A stretch of DNA of 64,000 nt from the NCBI RefSeq assembly GCF_963678635.1, contig NC_087067.1:22885547-22949546 (forward strand), read 5' to 3'. Positions within the stretch are counted from its first letter, which is position 1. Each line of letters begins with the position of its first letter. The DNA comes from Symsagittifera roscoffensis (taxonomy: Eukaryota > Xenacoelomorpha > Acoela > Convolutidae). The notes under the pieces were generated by a model. The model did not search any database and was not told the origin of the DNA. It worked only from the letters and a program-made list of their open reading frames with translations. The translations under genes were made by a program, and so were the position numbers. Shown one piece after another: positions 27,701 through 33,199 of the stretch.

Positions 27701-28966
27701 ATAGTTTTTGAAGCACTAGTCCTGAAAACAATATTAGAGGTTGCTGTCCAAGTAGCACAGAAGGTTCGAACCAGAGTTATTTTTGAAAAAAAAAACTAGT
27801 TGTTGGCAACTACTCGCTGGCTCACTCGCTCTAAATTTGATTAAAATAAGGAACATAAAAATTGATTTTTGAAGGCTTATGATATCAATCGCATCACGAC
27901 TGAAAAGGATTTGAATTGATATAGCATTCGACGCCGATCCCGACGTTTTTGTGATACCTAATTTCCAAAAAGTATATTCAAAAAAGAAATTCTGAAAGAT
28001 TTTGTTCATGCTCGGAACAACTAGCGAGTAAAAACGGCGTTTCAACTCCTGGTATTTTTCTTTGTGCCCTTTATGATTCATTCTTTGTTATTTCAAATTC
28101 CCTCTCAAAATAATTTGTAGTTTTTAAATTAAAAAGCAGTTACGCGAATAAAGTGAGCTCTTTTTTTTCGACCGATGTTAATATAAAAGTCTGTAAATAA
28201 GGTAGCCTCTGAGACGTGTGACCGTGCTTGAAACTCTCATAACTTTTTTGAAAAATCTTCCTACTTTTGCCCTAGACCCGTTAATTAGTCCGATTATCCT
28301 GTGATTACAATGTCGAATGATATATCAGATTGAATCCCTTCCAGTCGTGATTCGGATCCCAAAAAGAAGTTTCAAGTGGAAGTTAAATTATTTGTTTTAC
28401 AGGTAATTTCATTTTTTTTCTTCAATTTGCTGAAATTGAAATCGCTGACATTATGAAGATGTGATGGTTAATCAAAGTAGAAAAACTAAAATAATTCAAA
28501 ATGACTAACCTGTTTTTTGCTGCTGCCTTGCACCTCCTTTCCTTTGCAGCTTGTGTCGCAATTATCATCTGCCGATAATTAAGCGTGAGCCGAAATTGAT
28601 CCCATAACAACTTCCTTTGTCTTTGTTCAGCCCCTTGAATTCTTTGCAACTGGAAAGCGGTTGTAGAAAACGAGTAGCCAATAGCCATTCTTGGGCGCTA
28701 GAATTCCGGAACAATTGTTATTGAGACACATACCTCTGATTCTGTCGCTCGCCTGGCTTTTCCGAACGTCTCTGGAATCCGGGCTACAATTGCAGTCGCT
28801 GGAATAGGAATTCAGAGCTCTCGATAATCCACAGAACTGGTCCTTTAGTTACACTTTGTGGCCTCTGTTCCCGTTTTCTTTTCTTTGCGATTTTTCTTTT
28901 CATGCGCTTCATGCACATTGTAAATGCAGCTGAACGACTGAGGAAATACGGAACGCTCTTTGTAGC

Positions 28967-29001
<35 letters not shown>

Positions 29002-32000
29002 AGCTTCGATTTTTTCTTTGCTTCCATTTTCAGTGTACGATAGTATCCTGAATTTCAGAATGTTGTGCTGAATTGAATAGTATTTGTGTATTTGAAGTAG
29101 TGCAGAGTAATCCCTTTTCCATTTGAGCTTTCAGTTATTCTAACCGATATCACGTGGTACCACCACCAACCAACTAGAGCTGGCTGGTGGCACCACCAAT
29201 AACAAAAGACCTCCTTTTCTCCTCCTCAGTTCCGCAATTGTAATTAAAGACCTAGTTCCATGTTAACTATCCGAAAATCCAACAAAGCCAATCTTCGCCT
29301 GCTGGTTGAGTAAGATCTTTGCACATGATAAGTATCTCATTTTAAATGAGACTTGTAAACAGGTTGCAATCTGTCGGTCAGTTGTTTTATTTAGAAGATT
29401 GACTGTCAATGGAAGGCTTTGACCACCGGGACTAGGTGATTCAAGGAAATATGGGTTTTTAGAGACATAATGATATCAAATTTGGTTTTAATGGAACACA
29501 ATAAGCAAATTGTGTTATAATTCGGAAACATTTCTTCATCGAGGCATTTCATATCAATTTGAACGCTGCTGCATCGGAAAAAAATCAACAGTTTTTTAAG
29601 ATCATAAGGAAGCTGATGTAAAAATGATTAAAATAACGTGAAGGCTATTGATGAAAATTTGGAGGAAAGGGTCTAAATCTATTCATTTCATCGAAACTTT
29701 AAAGTTCAAAATTGAGTTTTATAGTTTGTTACCATCGATCGAGAAGACATTAGTTTTCTGGGTATGATACGAAAGATAGCAAATGAAGGAGTGTAGCAGT
29801 ACTATTAAGTTATTTACTCAAGCGCCTTAAAGATGTTTGAGCTAGTTACTATTTATGAGACTTGTTATAATGGTCGGTCCTTTAACGTCATCAGAGAACG
29901 GTATACTTGATGCTTCTCAGCCAAATTACCAACGACTCGGTTAAAACTTGATTGTAAAATTATTTGTATATTTTGTTTTTGGACCATGCATGCATAAACA
30001 GCAATTGGTAAAGAAATATCGGAGCGTAATAGCGTTAAATTTACTTCCAAATTTAATTTCATACACTTCCCGAGTGCTTTCCTGTAAAAGGCAAAATATA
30101 TCTGTTGAGTGACTGTCAAAATTCAGATTCCCTTCTCCGCGCTGAAACGCCGGTCTTCAATTGCGAAAATTCCAAATTGTTAGTTTATTAAATGAATTGA
30201 CGAAAGCTTAAGTTGTTAAATAGAACAGCAGTTTTAATAAGTTAAGTCCTGGTCGATATTATCGAGGAGAAATTTTAGTGTTATTTATTTTTTACTTATG
30301 TCAAAGTGTCAATATTGGCTAAATAAATAACTTTATAGCGTATTTATCAAGAGCTGAATGCGCCAAAAAAACTTTCTTTTTGCATCGGTATTTAATCTTC
30401 TATTTAAAAACGCGCTTTTGATTTAGCGTCGGAAAAAAAATCTTTAAAAAAAGCGTCAAGATGAATTTGATGGTCAGCTTTTAGAAACTAGCTTTAATAG
30501 CTTGTGGGTAGTTATAAATCAATACTATTCCTTGTTACAGCTTTCTTATGTAATTCAATTCACTCTTGGTTTGATGTTGTGCGACAGTAAATGTCATTTT
30601 AAAGAAGACTTAATCGACTTTTGGACCAAGGGAATAATCTCCCCCCTAAATCAATTTAGGGGGAGTTTGTTCATTTGGTTGAAACAATATTTTTAAGCCA
30701 ATTGGATTTGAGCATAGTTAGTACATGCAGGGCTTACTGCTTTAATTGTCATTTAATTTTAGGGGGATATTTTTCACTTGGTCTATTTAGGGGGGAGATT
30801 GTTCACATGGGCCTGACTTTTCTCGATCGAATGCCGATTGTGTAACTAATCTATCAATTTAATCCAGAGTTTGCTATGTGTTGCCTTTTATTACGTCAAG
30901 CTAGTGTATTGTTTGATGAAATGAGCTTTTCTAAATTTGGGTGCTTGTCTGTTTTAGGAGCGAAGAGACGGCAGTCCCCCAAGGGCTCTTCATCCCACCC
31001 TAATTCTGGTGGTGTGAACGGAGAGAGAAAAATATCAGCTTCACAGTCTGCCTTCTCTAATTTTGCACAGTCAGTTGTCAAATTAAACTCGTCAATTTTT
31101 TATTCAAGATGTTGGCGCGAGAACGGGCTGCTAAATAAACCAATCAAAATTTAGTTGTGTGATATTTTTAGTGTTTAAGGACAGTTTTTTCACGCTTGTT
31201 AATAATTTCGGAGTGCGGTCTGTAACAGACAGCCGCGTTTTCATATTAGTCAGTAAGCACAGAAATACTATATTAGCCAATCAGAATCGAGATGAGAAAG
31301 CAAACTAACGAAATAAACAATTATTAATTCATTCCTTGTCTCGATTCTGATTGGTTAATATAGTTTTTGCCTGCTTACTGACAAGTATCAATCCGCGGTT
31401 GTCTCTATACTGCTACATATCCATAATTTTGTATATCAATTGAACGCGGTGATCTAGTGTGGTGTCATATTAAACCTAAACTCTTTATTCAGAATCCGAA
31501 AAGGTTCTCTCGAAAAAAACTGGTCATCAACTACCTGCAGCGCAATCGGATTTTCATAGTGAAAGTTGGTATTGCGTGTCTCGGTGTATCAAAATGACTA
31601 AGTTTGAAGCGAACAAATATGAATACGTTTTCAAATCAATCATGAACAGTGTTAGATTTTTGCTATCAACTTATAACCTTTGCAAATTTGATAATGTTTT
31701 TTTTTCATTCAGTATTTGCTATTACCTGCGAGTCTAGTCTTTAAAGTAGAAGATAACGTAAATTTTAAAAAAAGAAACGAATTATACCGGTTGTGTAAGA
31801 TGTTCATTTCATTTTTAGGGGCATCAAGACAACTGAATCGTCCAGCTTCTCTTCAGCACTAGGAGCTAGCGGAGGCATCGCTTCTTCGGCTTTCAAGTCC
31901 AAAACCGGATCAAACGATGCAAGCGGAACTGCAAATGGCAGCAACAGTGTGAGTGCGAACGTGAACAAAGTGTTGAGCACTTGGAACAGTGCACTTTCAA

Positions 32001-32739
32001 CCACGACAAGTGTGACATCTTCAACTGCATCATCCGTGAACTCAATGTTCCAACAGTTTCAGAAACAAGCCAGAGAGAGATCACAGTTTGTAAGTAGAGA
32101 CACATTCAGCCAATTATAATTTTGATCTGAGTTTATCTCTAGCGACATGCAGACTCCGATTATTGCAAACGAAGCCAAAATAATAGATATATAGTTGATT
32201 CCATGAAAAATAGACATGAAAGACACTGCGCCCATTTAAAATTAGTTAGTCTGCCTCGAATTTTCCTAGATTTTTTCTAATGTTTCGCTTTGGTTAGTAC
32301 TAAGGACATTCATTTCATTTTCTAACATGATTTTCTTGTAGGAGCAACAACTGAAGAACAAGGCACAGAGCGAACATGCGTCAAAGTAAGTCCCTTCTTT
32401 CTAAATTCAAATTAAATTAATTAAACCGAAGAGTGTTTGTTTGAAAGAACTCAGTTAAATTTCAATTGTAAAAAATTGATCATGTTAGTATAAGTCTGCA
32501 ACTTCATTACTTTAAACTGTGAATGGTACTATGATAATATTGATAGAATCCTTTTGACAGTTTAATAATGCTGTTCTAGCCGCGTGAAGACTTCGAATGC
32601 GCCAAATTTGTCTGAAAGCGAAGATGAAATGGAAGACGTGGGAGGCATGGGCAGTTTCGGGACGACACATGGACATGTGGTGGACTTGAATGAGCAAATG
32701 AATCTGATCAACTCGTTCGAGAGCTCAACGACTTCCTGA
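603..32739 (+). CDS. BRD4: BET bromodomain co-activator (BRD4 / fs(1)h-like), multi-exon, 5' partial
   Basis: BET proteins bind acetylated histones through two bromodomains and recruit P-TEFb to transcribing RNA polymerase II. Proposed exons: 603-749, 2904-3545, 3629-3727, 3801-4058, 4457-4684, 6060-6476, 6582-6653, 6728-7123, 9456-9639, 9760-9907, 10102-10211, 10320-10502, 10577-10705, 10785-10994, 30958-31069, 31819-32089, 32342-32385, 32580-32739. They total 3810 nt (1269 residues plus stop) and every junction is GT-AG and phase-consistent. Domains in order: C-terminal half of BD1 (1-75), motif A (about 297-310), BD2 (383-470), coiled coil and basic patch (590-640), ET (880-955), SEED (1018-1050), C-terminal P-TEFb-interaction motif (1150-1265). 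The N terminus and first half of BD1 lie before the window. Recognition is by eye from the known human BRD4 layout. BRD2/3/4/T cannot be separated here; a single invertebrate BET co-orthologue is likely. Confidence 0.93.
1105..2630 (+). repeat. Repeat C cluster in BET intron (four sense copies)
   Basis: Copies at about 1105-1330, 1385-1600, 1618-2045 and 2158-2630. A full unit starts near GATGAACGTAGTGAAGACTC and passes TTATATAGGTCGTGATGA and a T-tract ending CAG. It continues with TTGTTCACGCTCA, CGCGGTTTGA, AAAGGAAGGCAAACTC, CCCAGCGAAAT and CCTATTGATCCAG, and ends CTGTTGGCTATTTTT. No coding frame and no terminal inverted repeats seen. Confidence 0.75.
2904..3545 (+). CDS. BET exon: end of bromodomain 1 and Pro/Ser/acidic linker
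   Basis: 214 codons, phase 0 at both ends, acceptor TTTTTTAG, donor GTAAGC. The first 25 residues complete helix C of BD1 ([13 protein letters not shown], like BRD4 LEKLFLQKINELP). The rest is a low-complexity Pro/Ser/Glu/Asp linker, unlike the Pro/Gln linker of vertebrate BRD4. An antisense ORF at 3239-3490 is a shadow of this exon. Confidence 0.88.
3629..3727 (+). CDS. BET exon: linker before motif A
   Basis: Acceptor CTTTTTAG. Two phase-0 donors are possible: AAG|GTTCAA after 3727 and AAG|GTTGAT after 3760. The first joins as [11 protein letters not shown], closer to BRD4 [11 protein letters not shown], so it is preferred. The second adds 11 residues. Confidence 0.7.
3801..4058 (+). CDS. 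BET exon: motif A and start of bromodomain 2
   Basis: 86 codons, phase 0. It contains [13 protein letters not shown], identical to the conserved BET motif A (nuclear localisation). A Ser/Thr linker follows, then helix Z of BD2 ([18 protein letters not shown], like BRD4 QLKCCSGILKEMFAKKHA). Donor GTAAGT. Confidence 0.92.
4457..4684 (+). CDS. BET exon: bromodomain 2 core
   Basis: 76 codons, phase 0. It encodes the WPF shelf (YAWPFYQP), the ZA-loop motif [18 protein letters not shown] and the acetyl-lysine Asn in [10 protein letters not shown]. Donor is GTTGGT after CAC; the next exon continues helix C ([11 protein letters not shown], like BRD4 DVFEMRFAKMP). Confidence 0.94.
4756..5560 (-). repeat. 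Repeat A copy, interrupted by a SINE
   Basis: This is the reverse complement of the unit at 55034-56637. It starts GATAGCCGGTTACTGTG and includes the CGAACCA/TCACGACTG box and a tract near TGGGGAGGAACTTTG. A 75-bp internal tandem duplication occupies 4827-4901 and 4902-4974. A tRNA-like insert splits the repeat at about 5110-5305. No protein-coding capacity. Confidence 0.7.
5110..5305 (-). repeat. tRNA-derived SINE inserted in repeat A
   Basis: Much richer in G+C than its surroundings. On the minus strand it starts with a box-A-like GAGCGCGTTAGGCA, then a 5-bp anticodon stem (CACGT/ACGTG) and a B box (GCGTTCGATTCCC). A structured body follows, with hairpins such as GGTCCT...AGGACC. Possible imperfect target duplications (CTTATA / CTTATTA) flank it. 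Repeat A sequence resumes on both sides. Confidence 0.55.
5598..6050 (+). repeat. Two partial repeat C copies before exon 6060
   Basis: 5598-5830 and 5885-6050 match the repeat C unit (AATGAACGTAGT, CTTATATAAGTC, and the terminal TGTTGGCTATATTTG). The second copy ends within 10 bases of the splice acceptor, so its tail forms part of the acceptor tract. Confidence 0.65.
6060..6476 (+). CDS. BET exon: end of BD2 helix C and Ser-rich phospho-region
   Basis: 139 codons, phase 0, acceptor TTTTTTCAG, donor GTATGA. After helix C comes a long Ser/Thr/Glu tract corresponding in position to the phosphorylated N-terminal cluster of BRD4. The end (AALQKQ) starts the coiled coil. The acceptor lies directly after the end of a repeat C copy. 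Confidence 0.9.
6582..6653 (+). CDS. BET exon: motif B coiled coil
   Basis: 24 codons, phase 0, acceptor AATAG, donor [19 protein letters not shown] continues the Leu/Gln-rich helix begun in the previous exon. It matches the position of the BET motif B dimerisation coil (BRD4 LQEQLKAVHEQLAAL). Confidence 0.88.
6728..7123 (+). CDS. BET exon: basic patch and Ser/Thr-rich linker
   Basis: 132 codons, phase 0, acceptor ATTTTAG, donor [19 protein letters not shown] corresponds to the basic residue-enriched interaction domain of BRD4. The remainder is Ser/Thr/Ala-rich with no recognised fold. Confidence 0.88.
7634..7845. mobile_element. hAT-type MITE (family E), 212 bp
   Basis: The terminal inverted repeats GGCTCTTTTCCAGT... 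and ...ACTGGAAAAGAGCC pair over about 22 bp. The element is flanked by a perfect 8-bp direct repeat CAATTTTA (7626-7633 and 7846-7853). An 8-bp duplication with short TIRs is the hAT signature. There is no ORF, so it depends on a transposase elsewhere. Confidence 0.85.
8678..8882. mobile_element. hAT-type MITE (family E), 205 bp
   Basis: Second member of the same family. Ends GGCTCTTTTTCCCC and GGAACTGGAAAAGTGCC. A perfect 8-bp target duplication GCACCATA sits at 8670-8677 and 8883-8890. The interior is diverged from the 7634 copy. Confidence 0.85.
9456..9639 (+). CDS. BET exon: Ser/Pro linker
   Basis: 61 codons plus 1 nt, acceptor TTTGTTAG, donor GTAAGC. Low-complexity Ser/Pro/Thr sequence with no recognised domain. 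Phase 0 in and phase 1 out match both neighbours. Confidence 0.85.
9760..9907 (+). CDS. BET exon: Ser/Lys linker before ET
   Basis: 148 nt, acceptor TCTCTCTAG, donor GTAAGC, phase 1 in and phase 2 out. Lys/Ser-rich ([12 protein letters not shown]), comparable to the basic linker ahead of the ET domain in BRD4. Confidence 0.87.
10102..10211 (+). CDS. BET exon: start of ET domain
   Basis: 110 nt, phase 2 in and phase 1 out. LDSDEED is followed by [17 protein letters not shown], close to BRD4 [17 protein letters not shown], the first helix of the extraterminal domain. Donor GTTCGT; the junction codon becomes Lys and keeps the ET length. Confidence 0.92.
10320..10502 (+). CDS. BET exon: remainder of ET domain
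   Basis: Acceptor CATTTAG. It encodes [15 protein letters not shown] and the acidic helix [19 protein letters not shown], the ET surface that binds effectors such as NSD3 in vertebrates. Two phase-1 donors fit: GTATGT after 10502 (preferred; gives AKKQAQ) and GTAAGT after 10520 (adds six residues). Confidence 0.9.
10577..10705 (+). CDS. BET exon: post-ET helical segment
   Basis: 129 nt, phase 1 to phase 1. The charged helix [21 protein letters not shown] matches the BRD2/fs(1)h post-ET segment (KKRELEKRLQDVSGQL), which vertebrate BRD4 lacks. Donor GTAAGT. Confidence 0.9.
10785..10994 (+). CDS. BET exon: SEED Ser/Asp-rich domain; short-isoform branch point
   Basis: 210 nt, phase 1 to phase 1. 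It encodes a run of Ser/Asp dipeptides, the SEED motif and a CK2-type phospho-acceptor cluster. The long form leaves at CAG|GTAAAA after 10994. If that donor is not used, the frame continues through a basic tail ([12 protein letters not shown]) to a stop at 11030-11032. Confidence 0.9.
10995..11235 (+). other. Predicted short-isoform tail, 3' UTR and poly(A) signal
   Basis: Read-through of the exon 14 donor adds 12 Lys-rich codons and a stop at 11032. About 180 bases of non-repeat sequence with an AATAAA near 11211 follow. Vertebrate BRD4 has an equivalent short isoform ending just after SEED. This is inferred from sequence; there are no transcript data. Confidence 0.5.
11544..11727 (-). CDS. 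Candidate terminal exon of an antisense nested gene
   Basis: On the minus strand a strong acceptor (T-tract then GCAG) is followed by a 60-codon open frame to TAG. It encodes a helical charged peptide ([36 protein letters not shown]). No repeat family covers it. An ATTAAA-like signal lies beyond the stop near 11410. It converges tail-to-tail with the predicted BET short-isoform 3' end. Protein family not recognised. Confidence 0.42.
11890..13935 (+). repeat. Repeat C copies in the long BET intron (three)
   Basis: Copies at about 11890-12350, 12528-12770 and 13488-13935, all sense. Landmarks include TTGTTCACGCTCA, CGCGGTTTGACTT, GGAAGGCAAACTCC and ATTATCAGATTTCCCAGC. A repeat A fragment (GGATAGCTGGTTG) lies at about 13284-13340. 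ORFs here are repeat sequence. Confidence 0.7.
14379..14619 (-). CDS. Candidate terminal exon of an antisense gene in the BET intron
   Basis: On the minus strand the acceptor TCTGCATTTCAG at 14620-14622 opens a frame of about 79 codons. It starts with a hydrophobic stretch ([12 protein letters not shown]), continues as a polar Asn/Glu/Thr segment ([16 protein letters not shown]) and ends at TAA (14379-14381). A canonical AATAAA lies three bases further on (14371-14376 as TTTATT). The hydrophobic start loosely resembles the end of TM3 of Cys-loop receptor channels, but this is a guess from a dozen residues. No repeat covers the segment. Confidence 0.42.
14687..15054 (+). mobile_element. hAT-type MITE (family B), 368 bp
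   Basis: Starts CAGGTGCGGATGTAGGG and ends CTTAGATCCGCCTCTT, imperfect inverted repeats of CAGGGGCGGAT. Flanked by CAATATAT (14679-14686) and CATTATAT (15055-15062), a 7/8-matching 8-bp duplication. The interior has CCGAGCTCTCCCAAAGCACT, a T/A-rich middle and a duplicated GGGGTCGAATC module near the right end. Confidence 0.8.
15480..15695 (+). repeat. Diverged tRNA-derived SINE copy
   Basis: CGAGACTCTTAATTTCCAG and a degenerate GTTCGATT box align with the tRNA-Met part of the SINE at the window start. The tail TGCGAAGCGCAGCTGTG resembles that copy's TGCGAAGCACAGCTTCG. Confidence 0.45.
16785..18175 (-). repeat. Repeat A copy split by a LINE fragment
   Basis: Starts TATAGCCGGTTGCTGTGCAAG and reads through the usual repeat A landmarks to TTTCTCAACACTGGG near 17172. 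It resumes at about 18045 (AACTCGACCCGG, GTGGAACCTGATTTTGCG) and ends at about 18175. The middle, including the TCACGACTG box, is replaced by LINE sequence. Confidence 0.7.
17175..18044 (+). mobile_element. Non-LTR (LINE) retrotransposon 3' fragment, frameshifted
   Basis: Clearly higher in G+C than the flanks. The first part encodes the C-terminal end of a reverse-transcriptase protein ([33 protein letters not shown]), in frame to 17776. The reading then continues in another frame as [12 protein letters not shown], ending with a Cys-rich finger (CX2C then [11 protein letters not shown]2CX9HX4C) of the type at the end of Jockey/R1-like LINE ORF2. Stop codons and a frameshift mean it is dead. 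The 5' end is truncated, as is usual for LINEs. Confidence 0.8.
19452..19520 (+). repeat. tRNA-like (SINE) fragment
   Basis: Box A-like TAGCGCAGAAGTG and box B-like GGGGGTTCGAATGC are spaced as in a tRNA. The acceptor stem is not closed. Probably a SINE head rather than a tRNA gene. Confidence 0.35.
21195..21850 (+). repeat. Repeat A copy, + orientation
   Basis: Starts GTTCCGACAATTTGAAAAATG and contains GAGAGAGTTGAGTGATATAT, the box CGTGATTCGAACC, GTCGAGAAAAACCGG and AGCGAATGAAGCGAGCGAGC. It ends CACAGTAACCGGCTATCATTG. The ORF at 21704-21892 is repeat sequence. Confidence 0.7.
23395..25115 (+). repeat. Repeat C copies (three, sense)
   Basis: About 23395-23640, 23820-24225 and 24540-25115. 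The last is the longest copy in the window (CAGCGAAATAAAAAC, ACCTATTGATCCAGTTTTC, GCTTGTTGGCTATCC) and is interrupted by an AT-rich insertion near 24960-25050. ORFs at 24633-25015 are repeat-derived. Confidence 0.65.
25116..27734. other. AT-rich intron sequence with diverged repeat C pieces
   Basis: Weak repeat C matches at about 26270-26460 and 27085-27300. A hairpin with 17-bp arms (15/17 pairs) sits at about 26886-26920. No coding segment recognised; ORFs are short and AT-driven. Confidence 0.4.
27735..28060 (-). repeat. Repeat A fragment
   Basis: AGAGGTTGCTGTCCAAGTAGC, a shortened middle, TCACGACTGAAAAGG and GTGATACCTAATTTCC follow the repeat A order in reverse orientation. A further piece (CAGTCGTGATTCGGATCCC) lies at about 28310-28370. 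Confidence 0.55.
28510..28649 (-). CDS. Candidate antisense exon (helical, basic), spliced to 28734-28798
   Basis: On the minus strand it starts after CGCTTTCCAG and ends before GTTAGT. Only one of three frames is open: [19 protein letters not shown] then [20 protein letters not shown], a charged helical segment. It is separated from the upstream exon by an 84-bp intron with good consensus (GTATGT...TTTCCAG), and the frames agree. Family not recognised. G+C is higher than the surrounding intron and no repeat covers it. Confidence 0.45.
28734..28798 (-). CDS. Candidate antisense exon upstream of 28510-28649
   Basis: Proposed limits are acceptor CCTATTCCAG and donor GTATGT on the minus strand. 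Its 65 nt encode ...[20 protein letters not shown], in frame with the next exon. The 5' limit is uncertain because an in-frame stop lies just upstream, so the acceptor is required. Confidence 0.4.
28799..29030 (-). other. GC-richer segment with CT microsatellite, possible 5' exon of antisense gene
   Basis: Contains a (CT)n tract at about 28968-28998 and two overlapping open frames on the minus strand, one from ATG at 29027 (60 codons, with an Arg/Glu run coded by the microsatellite). Which frame, if any, is translated cannot be decided. Confidence 0.25.
29406..29568 (-). CDS. Candidate antisense exon with a degenerate C2H2 finger
   Basis: The minus-strand acceptor is a T-tract then GATGCAG. 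The open frame [18 protein letters not shown] is followed by ICLLC...F-x5-L-x2-H-x4-H and a stop at 29406-29408. The finger has 14 rather than 12 residues between the Cys and His pairs. Not covered by a known repeat. It could be the last exon of a small antisense gene or a remnant. Confidence 0.32.
29865..30081 (-). CDS. Candidate antisense exon, unrecognised
   Basis: A good minus-strand acceptor (TGCCTTTTACAG) leads into a 72-codon open frame to a stop at 29865. It reads [20 protein letters not shown] then [21 protein letters not shown] possible donor (GTATAC) at 29901-29906 would shorten it. A second frame is also open for 46 codons, so coding status is uncertain. Confidence 0.28.
30615..30810. 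repeat. Three iterations of a C/G-run motif with internal hairpin
   Basis: TTTAGGGGGAGTTTGTTCATTTGG, its inverted form ending TCTCCCCCCTAAA, TTTAGGGGGATATTTTTCAC and TTTAGGGGGGAGATTGTTCAC share one core. The first two form a hairpin (CCCCCCTAAA-TCAA-TTTAGGGGG) at about 30640-30664. No ORF. Confidence 0.5.
30958..31069 (+). CDS. BET long-isoform exon: basic/Ser-rich segment
   Basis: Starts after TGTTTTAG and encodes [19 protein letters not shown]. The 3' limit is uncertain. The next exon requires phase 2, which fits a donor GTCAGT after 31069 (preferred) or GTCTGC after 31045. Without splicing, the frame runs to a stop at 31152-31154. Confidence 0.65.
31220..31412. mobile_element. Foldback (MITE-like) element
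   Basis: About 80-base arms (31220-31300 and 31330-31412) are inverted copies. They share CAGTAAGCA, ACTATATTARCCAATCAG and AATCGAGA, separated by about 30 AT-rich bases. No target duplication could be identified. It lies between BET exons 30958 and 31819. Confidence 0.65.
31819..32089 (+). CDS. BET long-isoform exon: start of P-TEFb-interaction region
   Basis: 271 nt, phase 2 in and phase 0 out, acceptor ATTTTTAG, donor GTAAGT. Ser/Ala/Asn-rich, then a Trp followed by a Ser/Thr tract and [15 protein letters not shown]. This has the spacing and sequence of BRD4 SWASLVQ...SFEQFRRAAREKEER. Confidence 0.9.
32342..32385 (+). CDS. BET long-isoform exon: charged helix
   Basis: 44 nt encoding [14 protein letters not shown], like BRD4 EKALKAQAEHAEK. 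Acceptor TTCTTGTAG, donor GTAAGT, phase 0 to phase 2. Confidence 0.9.
32580..32739 (+). CDS. BET terminal exon: C-terminal P-TEFb-binding motif and stop
   Basis: 53 codons including TGA. It ends [19 protein letters not shown]. This matches the BRD4/BRDT/fs(1)h long-isoform terminus (IDMNFQSDLLSIFEENLF), which contacts cyclin T1/CDK9. The acceptor is TTCTAG and the phase-2 junction codon is Asn. Confidence 0.92.
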
Positions 32740-33195
32740 GGCCTCAAACTTCTACCATAAAACAGCGTATAGTTTCAGCGATAGAAACTTGTCTTTTCCA
32801 AAAACTGTGGTGCTTTTCTTCTGCGATCATTCGCCTGTCGGCCGACTAAATGTTTCCAATGGACGAAAGAAAGTAAATGATAGCTAAACAAAACGCCACG
32901 AGAGACAAAAAACGATCATTGCCCGTGCAATCCTATATCAGAACCAAAACTTTATCACGTTTCCCTGTATGTGGAAACAAGATCATATACATTTTGAAAT
33001 GCAAAACAGATGCTCAAATACTTAGATATATAATAGTTAATAACGCCATCTTTATATGATACTTGTAAATGATAATTCTCTCTATTTGTTATTCAGGATT
33101 TGATTTCCGTGTACCGTACTCAACTTTAAACTACCTTAGTTACCACCTTTTCAGAACACAGCAGTAAAACTAAAAATAAACAAGCACCTTGTACC
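32740..33195 (+). other. BET long-isoform 3' UTR with poly(A) signal
   Basis: Non-repeat AT-rich sequence follows the stop. An AATAAA at 33175-33180 is the first well-placed signal. ORFs in this stretch are too short and AT-driven to be genes. Confidence 0.5.
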
Positions 33196-33199
33196 TTGT

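Larger units (their letters stand above)
10995..30957 (+). other. Roughly 20 kb intron separating short and long BET isoform ends
   Basis: The phase-1 donor at 10995 and the acceptor GTTTTAG before 30958 agree. The junction reads [11 protein letters not shown]. The intron holds repeat C copies, a hAT MITE, two repeat A copies (one with a LINE inside), SINE fragments and minus-strand exon-like segments. I found no further + strand exon that is clearly coding. Confidence 0.75.
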
